NCBI GenBank assembly: GCA_021325635.1
Contig: JAJPGV010000061.1
Span: forward strand, 1-64,000
DNA: 64,000 bases
Origin: Chloroflexota bacterium
GTDB taxonomy: Bacteria > Chloroflexota > JAJPGV01
Reading direction: 5' to 3'
Below, in pieces: positions 40,948-49,056 of this stretch. Below the pieces are notes generated by a model. The model had not been told where the DNA came from. It did not search any database and saw only the letters and a list, made by a program, of their open reading frames with translations. A program made the position numbers and the translations under genes. Numbering within the stretch: the first letter of the stretch is position 1; every line of letters starts with the position of its first letter.

Positions 40948-41718
40948 CTAGAACACCACCCGCGGATCGAGGATGACGCCAGCCGAGGCCAGCCGCACGT
41001 ACACGTCGGTGAAGGCTACGAAGATCAGGCTGCACCAAGCGATGAGCATGTGGTGCTCGTTGAGGAAGGACACTCGACGCCACAAGCGGTAGCGCAGCGG
41101 ATGGCGCGACAGCATGTCGAGGTAGCCGCCGACCAGGTGCCGGCAGGAGTGGCACGACAAGCTGTAGGTGGTCAGCAGGAGCGCGTTGGCCAGGAGCACC
41201 AACGAGCCCAGCCCAATCATGAAATGGCCGTGATAGGCAAAGCCTTTGATGGCGTCGATCCACAAGAACACCACAACCACCAGGGCTGGCCAGAAGGCGT
41301 AACGATGTAGGTTCTGGATGAGGAACGGGAAGCGTGTCTCGCCCTGGTAGGACTTGGGCGCATCGGGCACCGCGCAGGCCGGCGGCGACCAGAAGAAGGA
41401 TCGGTAGTAGGCCTTGCGGTAGTAGTAGCAGGTCAGGCGAAACGCCAGCGGGAAGATGGCAATCAGGAAAGCCGGTGAGAACGCCCAGGGAATGAATCTG
41501 TAGCCGTCGACACAGTTGGTCGCAATACAGGGTGAAAAGAACGGCGAGATGTAGGGGTCGGCGAAATAGTGGTCCGAGCCGAATACCATGGCCCAGGTGG
41601 TGTAGAGCACGAAGCCGCCCAACACGACGACGGTGATGAGCGGTTCAAGCCACCACAGGTCTGCCCGCTCGGTACCCCGCGGCGCAACCCGAACTTTGCC
41701 CCCTACGGCAGTTGCCAT
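40948..41718 (-). CDS. sdhC: Succinate dehydrogenase membrane anchor, Sdh1-like, with Cys/His-rich motif
   Basis: 256 residues from ATG 41718, behind GGGGGGAAG; the longer open frame to 41991 is not protein-like. About five hydrophobic helices: LITVVVLGGFVLYTTWAMV, an amphipathic IPWAFSPAFLIAIFPLAF, HRYAFWPALVVVVFLWI, GHFMIGLGSLVLLANALLL, and AWCSLIFVAFTDVYVRL. Between helices lie NLHRYAFWP, AYHGHFMIG (His163, His165) and SLSCHSCRHLVGG (Cys189, His190, Cys192, His194). The size and the CHSCRH block fit the single large anchor of mycobacterial Sdh1 complexes rather than the classic SdhC/SdhD pair. In the Sdh1 type a membrane-embedded Rieske-like cluster replaces heme; that the CHSCRH motif supplies ligands here is inference. 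Confidence 0.8.
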   Translation of the reverse strand: MATAVGGKVRVAPRGTERADLWWLEPLITVVVLGGFVLYTTWAMVFGSDHYFADPYISPFFSPCIATNCVDGYRFIPWAFSPAFLIAIFPLAFRLTCYYYRKAYYRSFFWSPPACAVPDAPKSYQGETRFPFLIQNLHRYAFWPALVVVVFLWIDAIKGFAYHGHFMIGLGSLVLLANALLLTTYSLSCHSCRHLVGGYLDMLSRHPLRYRLWRRVSFLNEHHMLIAWCSLIFVAFTDVYVRLASAGVILDPRVVF

Positions 41719-41881
41719 GGTCTTCCCCCCATGAGGCCGCGAGCCCCTGGCTGCTGGCCGAAGCAGTTTCTGGTGAGCACTTCTCTCCTTTCGCAGGTAC
41801 TGGTTTCCGCCATTGATTATCCCGCACGTTGGAAATGAATCCCTCGGACGGGCTCGCCGGTGCCGGCTGTCGTGCGGAGGC

Positions 41882-42529
41882 TCAGGCGGGACGGACGTTG
41901 GCCAGGAATTCGGCGCGGGTCTGGGGGGCGTCCCGGAACAGGCCGCGCAGCGCGGTGGTGACCATTTTGCTTCCCGGCTTCTTGATCCCACGCATGGTCA
42001 TACACAGGTGCTCGGCTTCGATCACCACTCCTGCTCCCGCCGGCTGGACGGTTTCGCAGAACACGTCCGCGATCTGTCCGGTCAGCCGCTCCTGGACCTG
42101 CGGCCGCCGGCTCAGACAGTCCACCAGCCTGGCGACCTTGCTCAGGCCAATGATGACGCCGTTGGGCAGGTAGCCGAAGTGCGCCACGCCGTGGAACGGC
42201 AGCAGGTGATGCTCGCACATGGAATAGAAGGGGATGTCTCGGACGATCACCATTTCCGCGTGGTTTTCGGTGAACATCGAGCTAAGCTCGTCCGCCGGAT
42301 CGCGGTGCAGTCCTTCCAAGATCTCGGCGTACATCCGCGCCACGCGGCTGGGCGTGTCCAGCAGACCTTCCCGTTCGGGGTCCTCTCCGACCGCGACGAG
42401 AATCTCGCGGATGGCGCGCTCGATGCGTCGCCGATCGATCGCTGGCGGTGGGGTTGGACCATCTAGGATGGGTGTGAAGCCGGCAGGCCCATTGGCTCTG
42501 TCCGCTTCGAAGGCGGCCAGGTAGTTCAG
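41882..42529 (-). CDS. folE: GTP cyclohydrolase I, apparent CTG start
   Basis: First enzyme of tetrahydrofolate synthesis (GTP to dihydroneopterin triphosphate). The zinc/catalytic motif is [12 protein letters not shown], with the second Cys in [11 protein letters not shown]. The first standard start in frame (GTG 42343) lies inside the conserved [15 protein letters not shown] block, so it cannot be the real start. The frame is open back to the upstream stop at 42580-42578 and encodes the expected N-terminal helix ([20 protein letters not shown]). CTG at 42529 is preceded by AAGGAG (42544-42539) with a 9-nt spacer and would give 215 residues. A base error, or a frame error joining ATG 42462, is the alternative. 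Product is certain. Confidence 0.9.
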   Translation of the reverse strand: MNYLAAFEADRANGPAGFTPILDGPTPPPAIDRRRIERAIREILVAVGEDPEREGLLDTPSRVARMYAEILEGLHRDPADELSSMFTENHAEMVIVRDIPFYSMCEHHLLPFHGVAHFGYLPNGVIIGLSKVARLVDCLSRRPQVQERLTGQIADVFCETVQPAGAGVVIEAEHLCMTMRGIKKPGSKMVTTALRGLFRDAPQTRAEFLANVRPA

Positions 42530-42577
42530 TTCAGGTTTCTCCTTCAGCAGTGTCGTGCCCGTCCGGCGCTCCCGGGC

Positions 42578-43225
42578 TCACGCGGCTGGTCTCACGACCT
42601 CGAATTCGCAGCGCGGAACCGGCTCTCGCCGGCAGCGTTCGTGGACGGTCGAGCCGGTTGCCTCCGTCAGCAGCAGCTCGGCCAACCGGCAGGCGTCGGG
42701 GTTGCCGGGCAGGATGGCTGTCAGAGGGCAGCTCCGACCAACGATGAGGTAGCCCTGCGGCGTCGCTTCACACGATGCGCAGCCACCGAGATCCTCCAGC
42801 ATCGCCACCGCTTCGGAGACTCGATCTTCGAACGCCGTCGGACGTGGTCCGCGCTGCACCACGATTCTCCGTGCCAGCTCGTGCAGGAGCGTGTCGATCT
42901 GCTCTGGCTCCAATCGGTCCGCCAACACCCGCAGCAGCTGACGCAGCAGCTCGCCATACGCTTTGGGAAAGAGCGCTTCGGCGTCGGATGTGAGGGCGTA
43001 GTCGAAGGCTGGCTTGCCAAGTCCGCCGCCGCGCCGCACGCCCTCCTGCTGCACCAGCCCATCGCGCTCCAGCGTTGCCAGGTGCGACCGCACGGCGTTG
43101 TCGGTCAGTCCAACCGCTTGCGACAGCTCTTCGACCGTCCGTGCCCTCGCTCGTAGGAGCGCCACAAGCTTGCCTCGTGTCGTGGCGAAGAAACGCCGTT
43201 CCCAGGTGCGCTGCTCCGGAGCCAT
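42578..43225 (-). CDS. SufR-like winged-helix regulator with C-terminal cysteine cluster
   Basis: 215 residues from ATG 43225; an upstream in-frame start at 43276 overlaps the promoter. The N-terminal winged HTH reads VEELSQAVGLTDNAVRSHLATLERDGLV. The C-terminal half holds Cys in CASCEATPQGYLIVGRSCPL, ACRLAELLL and ERCRREPVPRC, the pattern of ArsR/DeoR-type SufR proteins that bind a FeS cluster and sense iron-sulfur status. It ends 48 bp before the folE CTG, so the two may be cotranscribed. It is divergent from a Rieske-protein gene with a 19-bp palindrome between. Confidence 0.8.
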   Translation of the reverse strand: MAPEQRTWERRFFATTRGKLVALLRARARTVEELSQAVGLTDNAVRSHLATLERDGLVQQEGVRRGGGLGKPAFDYALTSDAEALFPKAYGELLRQLLRVLADRLEPEQIDTLLHELARRIVVQRGPRPTAFEDRVSEAVAMLEDLGGCASCEATPQGYLIVGRSCPLTAILPGNPDACRLAELLLTEATGSTVHERCRREPVPRCEFEVVRPAA

Positions 43226-43237
43226 GTGCAGGGACTG

Positions 43238-43305
43238 AGAATAGCAGCATTTGCCCATATAAATCAAATAAATCATTGACTTATTCGTCTAAAGATGGCA
43301 GAATC
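43238..43305. promoter_or_regulatory. Divergent promoters with AATAARTCA palindromic operator
   Basis: A 19-bp near-perfect palindrome AATAAATCA-T-TGACTTATT (43267-43285; one mismatch per arm pair) lies between the SufR-like gene and the Rieske gene. On the plus strand -35 TTGACT (43276-43281) and a weak -10 AGAATC (43300-43305) overlap it. On the minus strand -35 TTGATT (43267-43262) and -10 TATTCT (43243-43238) are spaced 18 bp. Repression of both genes by the SufR-like protein is the natural reading. Confidence 0.6.
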
Positions 43306-43365
43306 GCGCCCGTCACGAAAATTGCTAGGGAGTTGTGGCCACAATCTCGCACCGGGAGACCTGCC

Positions 43366-44235
43366 GTGCTGCAATCTATGGAACGACTGCTGGACAGGAT
43401 GTCCTTTCTGGAGCCGCTGGCCGATGTGCTCCAGAAGATCTTCGGCGACGCCTTGAGTCGCGGCGGGGAGCCGGCCAAAGCAGTGAAGGACCTGCTCAAC
43501 GGTGTATGGTTCGAGCATCCGCTGCATCCCGCCCTGACGGACGTGCCTATCGGCGCGTGGACCAGTGCGGTGTTCCTGGACCTCGTTGGCTGTGGTGACC
43601 GGCGGGTCGCCAGAGCTTCGGATGCCTTAGTCGGATTGGGCTGCATCGGGGCGGTAGGCGCCGCGCTCAGCGGTGCGGCCGACTGGCAGGATACGTATGG
43701 CAAGGAGCGTCGGACCGGGTTGGCCCACGCGCTGCTGAACAGCACCGCCCTGGGTCTGTTCGCGACCTCGTTCGTGCTGCGCAAGGCAGGCTCCCGCGCT
43801 GCCGGCGTTACCTGTTCGCTGGCCGGTTACGCCGTTACCCTGGGAGCCGCCTATCTTGGCGGCGACCTCATCTTTCGGATGGGCACGCAGGTCAATCGCA
43901 ACGCCTGGACCGAGGGCCCCGAGGAGTGGACGGCTGCGCTGCCGGAGGCGGATCTCGAGGAGGGCAAACCTTGCCGCGGGAAAGCGGGCGACGCGGCCGT
44001 GCTGCTGCTCAGGCAGAATGGTCGCATCTACGCTATGTCGGCGGTCTGCCCCCACGCCGGTGGTCCGTTGGATGAGGGAACGATTGAAGGGAACACGGTC
44101 ATCTGCCCCTGGCATGCGTCTCAATTCGAACTGGCCAGCGGATCCATCGTGCATGGGCCGGCCACGGTCTCGCCGCCGCTGTACGAGACTCGAGTCCAAA
44201 ACGGACAGGTGGAGGTTCGCCGCATTACGGACTAG
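43366..44235 (+). CDS. DUF2231 membrane domain fused to Rieske [2Fe-2S] domain
   Basis: 289 residues from GTG 43366, which has GGGAG (43354-43358) 7 nt upstream; ATG 43378 is an alternative. The N-terminal part is a four-helix DUF2231 membrane domain (HPLHPALTDVPIGAWTSAVFLDL, GLGCIGAVGAALSGAADW, ALLNSTALGLFATSFV). The C-terminal Rieske domain has CPHAGGPLDEG and CPWHASQFELASG, supplying the two Cys and two His ligands. Likely a membrane redox protein of unknown partner. It is controlled by a divergent SufR-like regulator, fitting a FeS-dependent response. Confidence 0.88.
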   Translation: MLQSMERLLDRMSFLEPLADVLQKIFGDALSRGGEPAKAVKDLLNGVWFEHPLHPALTDVPIGAWTSAVFLDLVGCGDRRVARASDALVGLGCIGAVGAALSGAADWQDTYGKERRTGLAHALLNSTALGLFATSFVLRKAGSRAAGVTCSLAGYAVTLGAAYLGGDLIFRMGTQVNRNAWTEGPEEWTAALPEADLEEGKPCRGKAGDAAVLLLRQNGRIYAMSAVCPHAGGPLDEGTIEGNTVICPWHASQFELASGSIVHGPATVSPPLYETRVQNGQVEVRRITD

Positions 44236-44253
44236 GCCGGCCCCCGGCGGCCT

Positions 44254-45333
44254 GTGCCGCTCCTGACCGGCTCAATGGCTCCGCCGTTGACCGTCGCGCT
44301 CCTGAGCTGCTGGCCGCCGTCCGTGGCTGCCGGCTCAGGGACCACGGTCTCCCAAAACCAGCTGATCGAGGCGCTGAAGGCTGTCGAGGTCGATGCCAGC
44401 ATCCTCTACACCAGTCGCTTCGCCGGCACCGCCGCTGAGCTGGCTGCGCGTGAGGCAAGGAACCAGGCGCTGGGCGGTGGCCTCGAAGGTTACGATGCCG
44501 TCCTGGGCTTCGACGGCGAGGGCTGGTTATGGGCCGCCGTCGCTCGGAGCGCGCCGTTCGTTGCCTTTTGTGAGGCCGTGCTGTCGCAGGTGCTGCCGTT
44601 CGAGGAGGGGGCTGCCGCCGCGGTTCTTCGCGCTCAGGCTGGCTGGGAGCGAGCAGCCGCTCACAGCGCGGAGGCGGTCGTGGCCCGGTCGAGCTTTGCC
44701 GCGGAATGCCTCGTGAGCGACTATGACGTCGACCCGGCCCGTATAACGGTGCTGCCCGTGCCCTTCGACCTCGACGGCTGGCGAAGCCAGCTGCCCGCGT
44801 TGCCCAAGGAGCCGCTCGTCCTGGCCGCCGGGCACACCTATCGCCGCAAGAACTACCAGGGTCTGCTGGCGGCGTGGCCCGAAGTCCACCGCCGCCGTCC
44901 CGATGCGGAGCTCGTGCTGGTTGGAGCTGGACCTGACCTGGTGGAGCTTCGGAAGCGAGCCAGCTCGCTGCGCGGGGTACGGATGCCCGGGCACGTGTCG
45001 TATGAGCAGCTCTTGGAGCTGCATGCCCGGGCGTCGGTCTTCTGCCACCCTTCACTTCAGGAAAACTTCGGCATAGCGGTCGTGGAGGGCCTGGCCAGTG
45101 GGGCTGGCGTGGTGACGCACACGCAGGCGGCCGTGCTGGAGAATACCGCCGGCCTGCCCGGCACATGGGCGGTCGATGCCCGGGAGCCCGGCGTGCTGGC
45201 GGCGGCGCTGCTCGAGGCCCTCGAAAGCCCGGCTCCGTGGCCCCCGAGCCGTCTGGCATCGCTGGCCGGCCGCCTTGCCCCGGCTCGCGTCGGGCGGCAG
45301 CTGCGAGATCTGATCGAGAGCCTGCGCCGCTAG
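44254..45333 (+). CDS. Family 4 (GT-B) glycosyltransferase
   Basis: 359 residues from GTG 44254; ATG 44275 is an alternative start. The C-terminal nucleotide-sugar domain is clear: VLAAGHTYRRKNYQGLLAAWP, AELVLVGAGPDL, GHVSYEQLLELHARASVFCHPSLQENFGIAVVEGLASGAGVV with the E-x7-E motif (ENFGIAVVE). The N-terminal acceptor domain is less conserved and has an Ala/Ser-rich start. The acceptor and sugar are unknown. It lies 18 bp after the Rieske gene and is probably cotranscribed with it, though a shared function is not apparent. Confidence 0.85.
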   Translation: MPLLTGSMAPPLTVALLSCWPPSVAAGSGTTVSQNQLIEALKAVEVDASILYTSRFAGTAAELAAREARNQALGGGLEGYDAVLGFDGEGWLWAAVARSAPFVAFCEAVLSQVLPFEEGAAAAVLRAQAGWERAAAHSAEAVVARSSFAAECLVSDYDVDPARITVLPVPFDLDGWRSQLPALPKEPLVLAAGHTYRRKNYQGLLAAWPEVHRRRPDAELVLVGAGPDLVELRKRASSLRGVRMPGHVSYEQLLELHARASVFCHPSLQENFGIAVVEGLASGAGVVTHTQAAVLENTAGLPGTWAVDAREPGVLAAALLEALESPAPWPPSRLASLAGRLAPARVGRQLRDLIESLRR

Positions 45334-45363
45334 CCGGCCCGACCTGTTGGCGCTGGGAAGCGC

Positions 45364-45771
45364 CTACGCTTGCGCGGCAACCTCCGCGGCGCGGGCCAGA
45401 ATACCGGCGCCGAGCTGTGAGCCGGCCCACACGCCGAGGAGCCCGACCAGGTTGCTGGCCAGCACGTACGCGCCAAAGCGCAGCCAGGCCGCATCGCTGG
45501 CCAGGGACAGCGCTTCCCAGGCGTAGCTGCTGAAGGTGGTATACCCGCCCAGCAGCCCCGTGATGAAGAACAGCCGGAGCAGCGGGTTGGCATCCAGCCG
45601 AGTCGCGGCCGCGGACAGGATCAGGCCGATGGCGAACGCGCCGGTGATATTGATAATGAAGGTGCCATAGGGGAAGGCCGCGCCCCAGCGCACCGTTGCC
45701 CAGCTGCTCACGAAGTAACGGAAATTGGCGCCGATGACCGCGCCTACCCCGACCGCGACGTACTGCAACAC
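45364..45771 (-). CDS. crcB: Fluoride channel CrcB/FluC
   Basis: 135 residues, GTG start. Four hydrophobic helices; family motifs GANFRYFVSSW, FPYGTFIINITGAFAIGL and GGYTTFSSYAWEAL (the Phe-box and polar track region). Dual-topology dimers export F-. A fluoride riboswitch motif lies just upstream (45811-45913), so expression is fluoride-controlled. Convergent with the GT4 gene. Confidence 0.95.
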   Translation of the reverse strand: MLQYVAVGVGAVIGANFRYFVSSWATVRWGAAFPYGTFIINITGAFAIGLILSAAATRLDANPLLRLFFITGLLGGYTTFSSYAWEALSLASDAAWLRFGAYVLASNLVGLLGVWAGSQLGAGILARAAEVAAQA

Positions 45772-45810
45772 TCGCTCACTTTCCGGCAGCTCTGTGAGGG
45801 TACGAATATG

Positions 45811-45913
45811 CCCCTGGCAGAACGGCCTGTTGGTCGTTTCCAGGGGCCATCAGCCAGCCTTGCGGCGGCGGTCCTTCTGCCTTTGAGGCAGATGAGCGGG
45901 ACCCATCGCTCAC
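45811..45913 (-). promoter_or_regulatory. Fluoride riboswitch (crcB motif) with expression-platform hairpin
   Basis: On the minus strand the RNA reads GAGCGATGGGTCCCGCTC, then a CTGCC-TCAAA-GGCAG hairpin, a variable stem, and CTGATGGCCCCTGG (45853-45840). These match the conserved parts of known fluoride riboswitches, e.g. Thermotoga petrophila GGGCGATGAGGCCCGCCC and CTGATGGCCTC. The 3' conserved strand CCCCTGG (45846-45840) can instead pair with CCAGGGG (45817-45811), a mutually exclusive hairpin. No T-run follows, so control may be at translation of crcB. It lies 40-140 bp upstream of crcB. Confidence 0.85.
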
Positions 45914-45929
45914 GCCGAGCATAGCACGA

Positions 45930-45947
45930 GGCCGCTCGCGAGCGGCC
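45930..45947. terminator. 18-bp palindrome just after ppk1
   Basis: GGCCGCTCGCGAGCGGCC is a perfect palindrome located 2 bp past the ppk1 stop codon. On the minus strand it is not followed by a T-run, so it is a weak terminator or an RNA-stabilising hairpin. On the plus strand TTTT follows, but no plus-strand gene ends here. Confidence 0.45.
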
Positions 45948-45949
45948 TT

Positions 45950-48088
45950 TTAGGGCAGCAGCGCCTGTCGATCGGTGATGGGCCGGAAACGAGCTTCCGC
46001 GCTTGCCACCTGCGCTTCTTCGAGCAGCGCCCGCTGCATGTTCCAGGGCGCGTCTCCGCTGTCGCGATGCCGGTACTCACCGTTGGGCTGCAACTCGTAG
46101 CTCTGCTCGTTGTCCCGGAAGTAGCCCTCGAGCAGTGCCTTGAGCTGACTCTTCACCGGGCCCGACAGGATGGGCACCAGGGCTTCCACTCGATAGTCGA
46201 GGTTGCGCTGCATGAAGTCAGCGCTGCCGATGAAGATCTCCTCGTCGCCACCGTTGCCGAAGCAGAACACGCGGCTGTGCTCCAGGAAGCGGCCCACCAG
46301 GCTGACAACGCGGACGTTCTCGCTTAGACCCGGCACGCCCGGGCGTAAACAGCAGATGCCCCGCACCATGAGCTGCACGTTCACGCCAACCTGGCTGGCG
46401 TCATACAGGCTCTGAATGATCTGGGGGTCGGTGAGGGAGTTCATCTTGAAGATCAGCCTTCCGTCTCCGTGGGTCCGCTGGCGCTGGGTTTCCCGTTCGA
46501 TGCGCTTGAGCACCTCGTCGCGCATATTGATGGGCGCGACCAGCAGCCGGCGATAGCTGGTGAAGCGTGAGTAGCCGGTCAGGAAGTTGAACAGATCCGA
46601 GGCGTCGGCGCCGAGCTCCTCGCGGCAGGTGAGCAGGCCCAGGTCGGTGTAGAGCCGCGCCGTGCTGCGGTTGTAGTTCCCGGTGCCGATGTGCACGTAG
46701 CGGCGGATGCCGCCAGCCTCACGCCGTACGACCAATGCGACTTTGCAGTGCGTTTTGAGCCCGGCAAAGCCGTACATCACGTGGACGCCGGCTCGCTCCA
46801 GCTCCTCGGCCCAGCCGATGTTGTTCTCTTCGTCGAAGCGCGCCTTCAGCTCGAGCAGCACCGCCACCTGCTTGCCGCAGTCCACGGCCCGCCGCAGGGC
46901 TTCGACAACCGGCGAGTTGAGTCCCACTCGATACAGCGTTTGTTTGATAGCCAGCACGTCGGGGTCGGCCGCCGCCTGGCTGAGGAAGTCGACCACCGGA
47001 TCGAACGAGTCGTAGGGGTGGTGCAGAATGATGTCGCCCTGCTGGATGGCCGAGAAGATCTGTCCGCTGGCAAGGATGGCGGGCACGTGCGGGACGAAGG
47101 GGACGTCCTTCAGATCCGGTCGGTCGAGCTCCTGCAGCTGCATCAGATCGGACAGCGCCAGCGGACCCGGCAGACGGTAGAGGTCCTGGGGGCTGAGCTC
47201 GAGGTTGGCCAGCAGGAGATCCGACAGCTCGTCGCTCATGCGCTCGTCCACCTGCAGCGCCACTGCTTCGCCGAAGCGGCGCTTCTGCAACCCGGCGCGC
47301 ACCTTCTCCAGCAGGTCTCCCGCTTCGATCTCGCGGACCTCGAAGTCCGCGTCGCGCAGCACGCGGAAGGGAAACGCCTGCTCGATGACCAGCTCCGGGA
47401 ACAGCAGCTCGAGGTGCTCGCGAATCAGCTCCTCGATCCACACGAAGCGGGCCTGCTTGGTCTGCGTGCGGGTCCTCACCGGCACCAGGCGCGGGAAGTT
47501 GGGTGGGACCTTGATCCGCGCAACGTGACGTATGCCGTCCGGGTCGCGCAGCACGACCATGAGGTTGAGGCTGAGATTGGAGATGAACGGAAACGCCTGG
47601 GCGGGATCGATGGCCAGTGGCGTGCAGACCGGGAAGATCTCGCGTTCGAAATAGCTCCTCAGGGTCTGCTTTTCGGTGCGTGACAGCTCCGAGTAGGGGA
47701 CGATGCAAATGCCGCAATCGCCCAGCCGCGGCAGCAGCGTCTCTTTGAGCAGCCGGTGCTGCTCGGCCAGCATGGGGCGGATGGCCTCGCGCACCTCCGC
47801 CAGCTCCTGGGCTGGCGTGCGGCCATCCGGCGTGCGGGTCGCCACGCCGGCCTCGACTTCGCCCAACAGGCCTGACACGCGCACCATCAGGAACTCGTCC
47901 AGGTTGGAGTCGGTGATGGCCAGAAACTTCACCCGCTCGAGGAGTGGGTGGCGCTGGTTGGACACTTCGTTCAGCACACGCCAGTTGAAGTCGATCCAGC
48001 TCAGCTCGCGGCTGAAGAATGCATACCCCGGGCTGCTCGCATCCTCCGATGCGAGCGGGACGTCAGTTTCCGGTGTCTGGATTGCCAA
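45950..48088 (-). CDS. ppk1: Polyphosphate kinase 1
   Basis: 712 residues, usual PPK1 size. Reversibly makes polyphosphate from ATP. The N-terminal domain begins FFSRELSWIDFNWRVLNEV; the head domain has LMVRVSGLLGEV. The catalytic domains have KQTLYRVGLNSPVVEAL, KARFDEENNIGWAEELE and the autophosphorylated His in RRYVHIGTGNYNRSTA, followed by FNFLTGYSR. The 5' end overlaps the 3' end of ppx by 26 bp; the pair is the classic polyP operon. Confidence 0.96.
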   Translation of the reverse strand: MAIQTPETDVPLASEDASSPGYAFFSRELSWIDFNWRVLNEVSNQRHPLLERVKFLAITDSNLDEFLMVRVSGLLGEVEAGVATRTPDGRTPAQELAEVREAIRPMLAEQHRLLKETLLPRLGDCGICIVPYSELSRTEKQTLRSYFEREIFPVCTPLAIDPAQAFPFISNLSLNLMVVLRDPDGIRHVARIKVPPNFPRLVPVRTRTQTKQARFVWIEELIREHLELLFPELVIEQAFPFRVLRDADFEVREIEAGDLLEKVRAGLQKRRFGEAVALQVDERMSDELSDLLLANLELSPQDLYRLPGPLALSDLMQLQELDRPDLKDVPFVPHVPAILASGQIFSAIQQGDIILHHPYDSFDPVVDFLSQAAADPDVLAIKQTLYRVGLNSPVVEALRRAVDCGKQVAVLLELKARFDEENNIGWAEELERAGVHVMYGFAGLKTHCKVALVVRREAGGIRRYVHIGTGNYNRSTARLYTDLGLLTCREELGADASDLFNFLTGYSRFTSYRRLLVAPINMRDEVLKRIERETQRQRTHGDGRLIFKMNSLTDPQIIQSLYDASQVGVNVQLMVRGICCLRPGVPGLSENVRVVSLVGRFLEHSRVFCFGNGGDEEIFIGSADFMQRNLDYRVEALVPILSGPVKSQLKALLEGYFRDNEQSYELQPNGEYRHRDSGDAPWNMQRALLEEAQVASAEARFRPITDRQALLP

Positions 48089-49040
48089 CTTCTTGCCCCC
48101 GGGCGAGGGTTAGAACAGCACCTTCTCGAATGCCCTTGTCACTCACCACGCAGTGGTCGAGGCTGAAGGCGGTCATGACCTGGTGGAGGATTGCGGCCCC
48201 GGCGCGGACCATGTCGGCTTCGGCGGCCGCCGCGGCGCCGAGCACCTCCATGGCTTCCGACGTGACCGACATGGTGGTTCGGGTCAAGCGCTCGACCCAG
48301 GAGTGGACCATTCGATCGCCGGATTTGAGGCGGCCGGCTTTCAGCAGCCGGCGGCCGACGCCGCCGATGAGCACGCCCAGCTCAGGGGCGACGGCGTAGC
48401 GCCCGCTGTGGCCATTGGAGGCGTTGATGGCTCCTCGCACGGATTCCACGGCGCGCGCATGCTCCCAGGGGCTGGGAGGATCGTTCTGCCAGAAGCGGAC
48501 GGGAAGCCCCACCGATCCGACCGGCAGGGTATGCACGAAGTGCGACGTTCCGGCGGCGTCGACCAGCAGCAGCTGGGTGCTTCCTCCGCCGATGTCGATC
48601 GTCAGGTAGGGGCCGGGCAGGGCCCGGTCCAGCGTCGTCCCCAGGTAGCCGAGGTGCGCTTCGGTCCGCGGATCGAGCACCTGGATAGGCTGCTCCACGA
48701 AAGCGTTGAAGCAGTCGAGCAGCTCATTCCGGTTTTGAGCGCTGCGGACAGCCTGTGTCCCGAGCACGCGTATTGCCTGGGCATTGTGCTGCTCAGCCAC
48801 CGAAACGAACTCCGCCACGGCGCCGGCCGCCGCCTCGATCTTGTCCGTGGCGAGGCAGCCATGGAGGGCCACCTCCTTGCCGAGCTGCAGCCGCCGGCTT
48901 TCGTCGTGCACGCTCCGCAGGTGCGTGCCGTCACAATCGGCTACCAGCAGGTGAACGGTGTTGCTGCCAACGTCGATGACGCCATAGCGGCTGGCATCGG
49001 GGCTGACGCCAACCGACCGCGTCGCCATCTTTCGACTCAC
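48063..49040 (-). CDS. ppx: Ppx/GppA-family exopolyphosphatase
   Basis: 325 residues. Actin-like ATPase fold: phosphate-1 YGVIDVGSNTVHLLVAD, the VLGTQAVRSAQNRNELL loop, LTIDIGGGSTQLLLV (phosphate-2) and VLIGGVGRR. It cleaves terminal phosphate from polyP or pppGpp. The size (one domain pair, no HD extension) fits the short Ppx/GppA types. It lies 16 bp after pstB and before ppk1, so it and ppk1 are probably transcribed with the pst operon. Confidence 0.92.
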   Translation of the reverse strand: MSRKMATRSVGVSPDASRYGVIDVGSNTVHLLVADCDGTHLRSVHDESRRLQLGKEVALHGCLATDKIEAAAGAVAEFVSVAEQHNAQAIRVLGTQAVRSAQNRNELLDCFNAFVEQPIQVLDPRTEAHLGYLGTTLDRALPGPYLTIDIGGGSTQLLLVDAAGTSHFVHTLPVGSVGLPVRFWQNDPPSPWEHARAVESVRGAINASNGHSGRYAVAPELGVLIGGVGRRLLKAGRLKSGDRMVHSWVERLTRTTMSVTSEAMEVLGAAAAAEADMVRAGAAILHQVMTAFSLDHCVVSDKGIREGAVLTLARGQEVGNPDTGN

Positions 49041-49056
49041 AGCTCCCTAGAGACGG

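Noticed and set aside
45930-45947. Strong intrinsic terminator for ppk1
   Set aside because: Stem is perfect but no T-run follows in the minus direction; kept only as a low-confidence hairpin.
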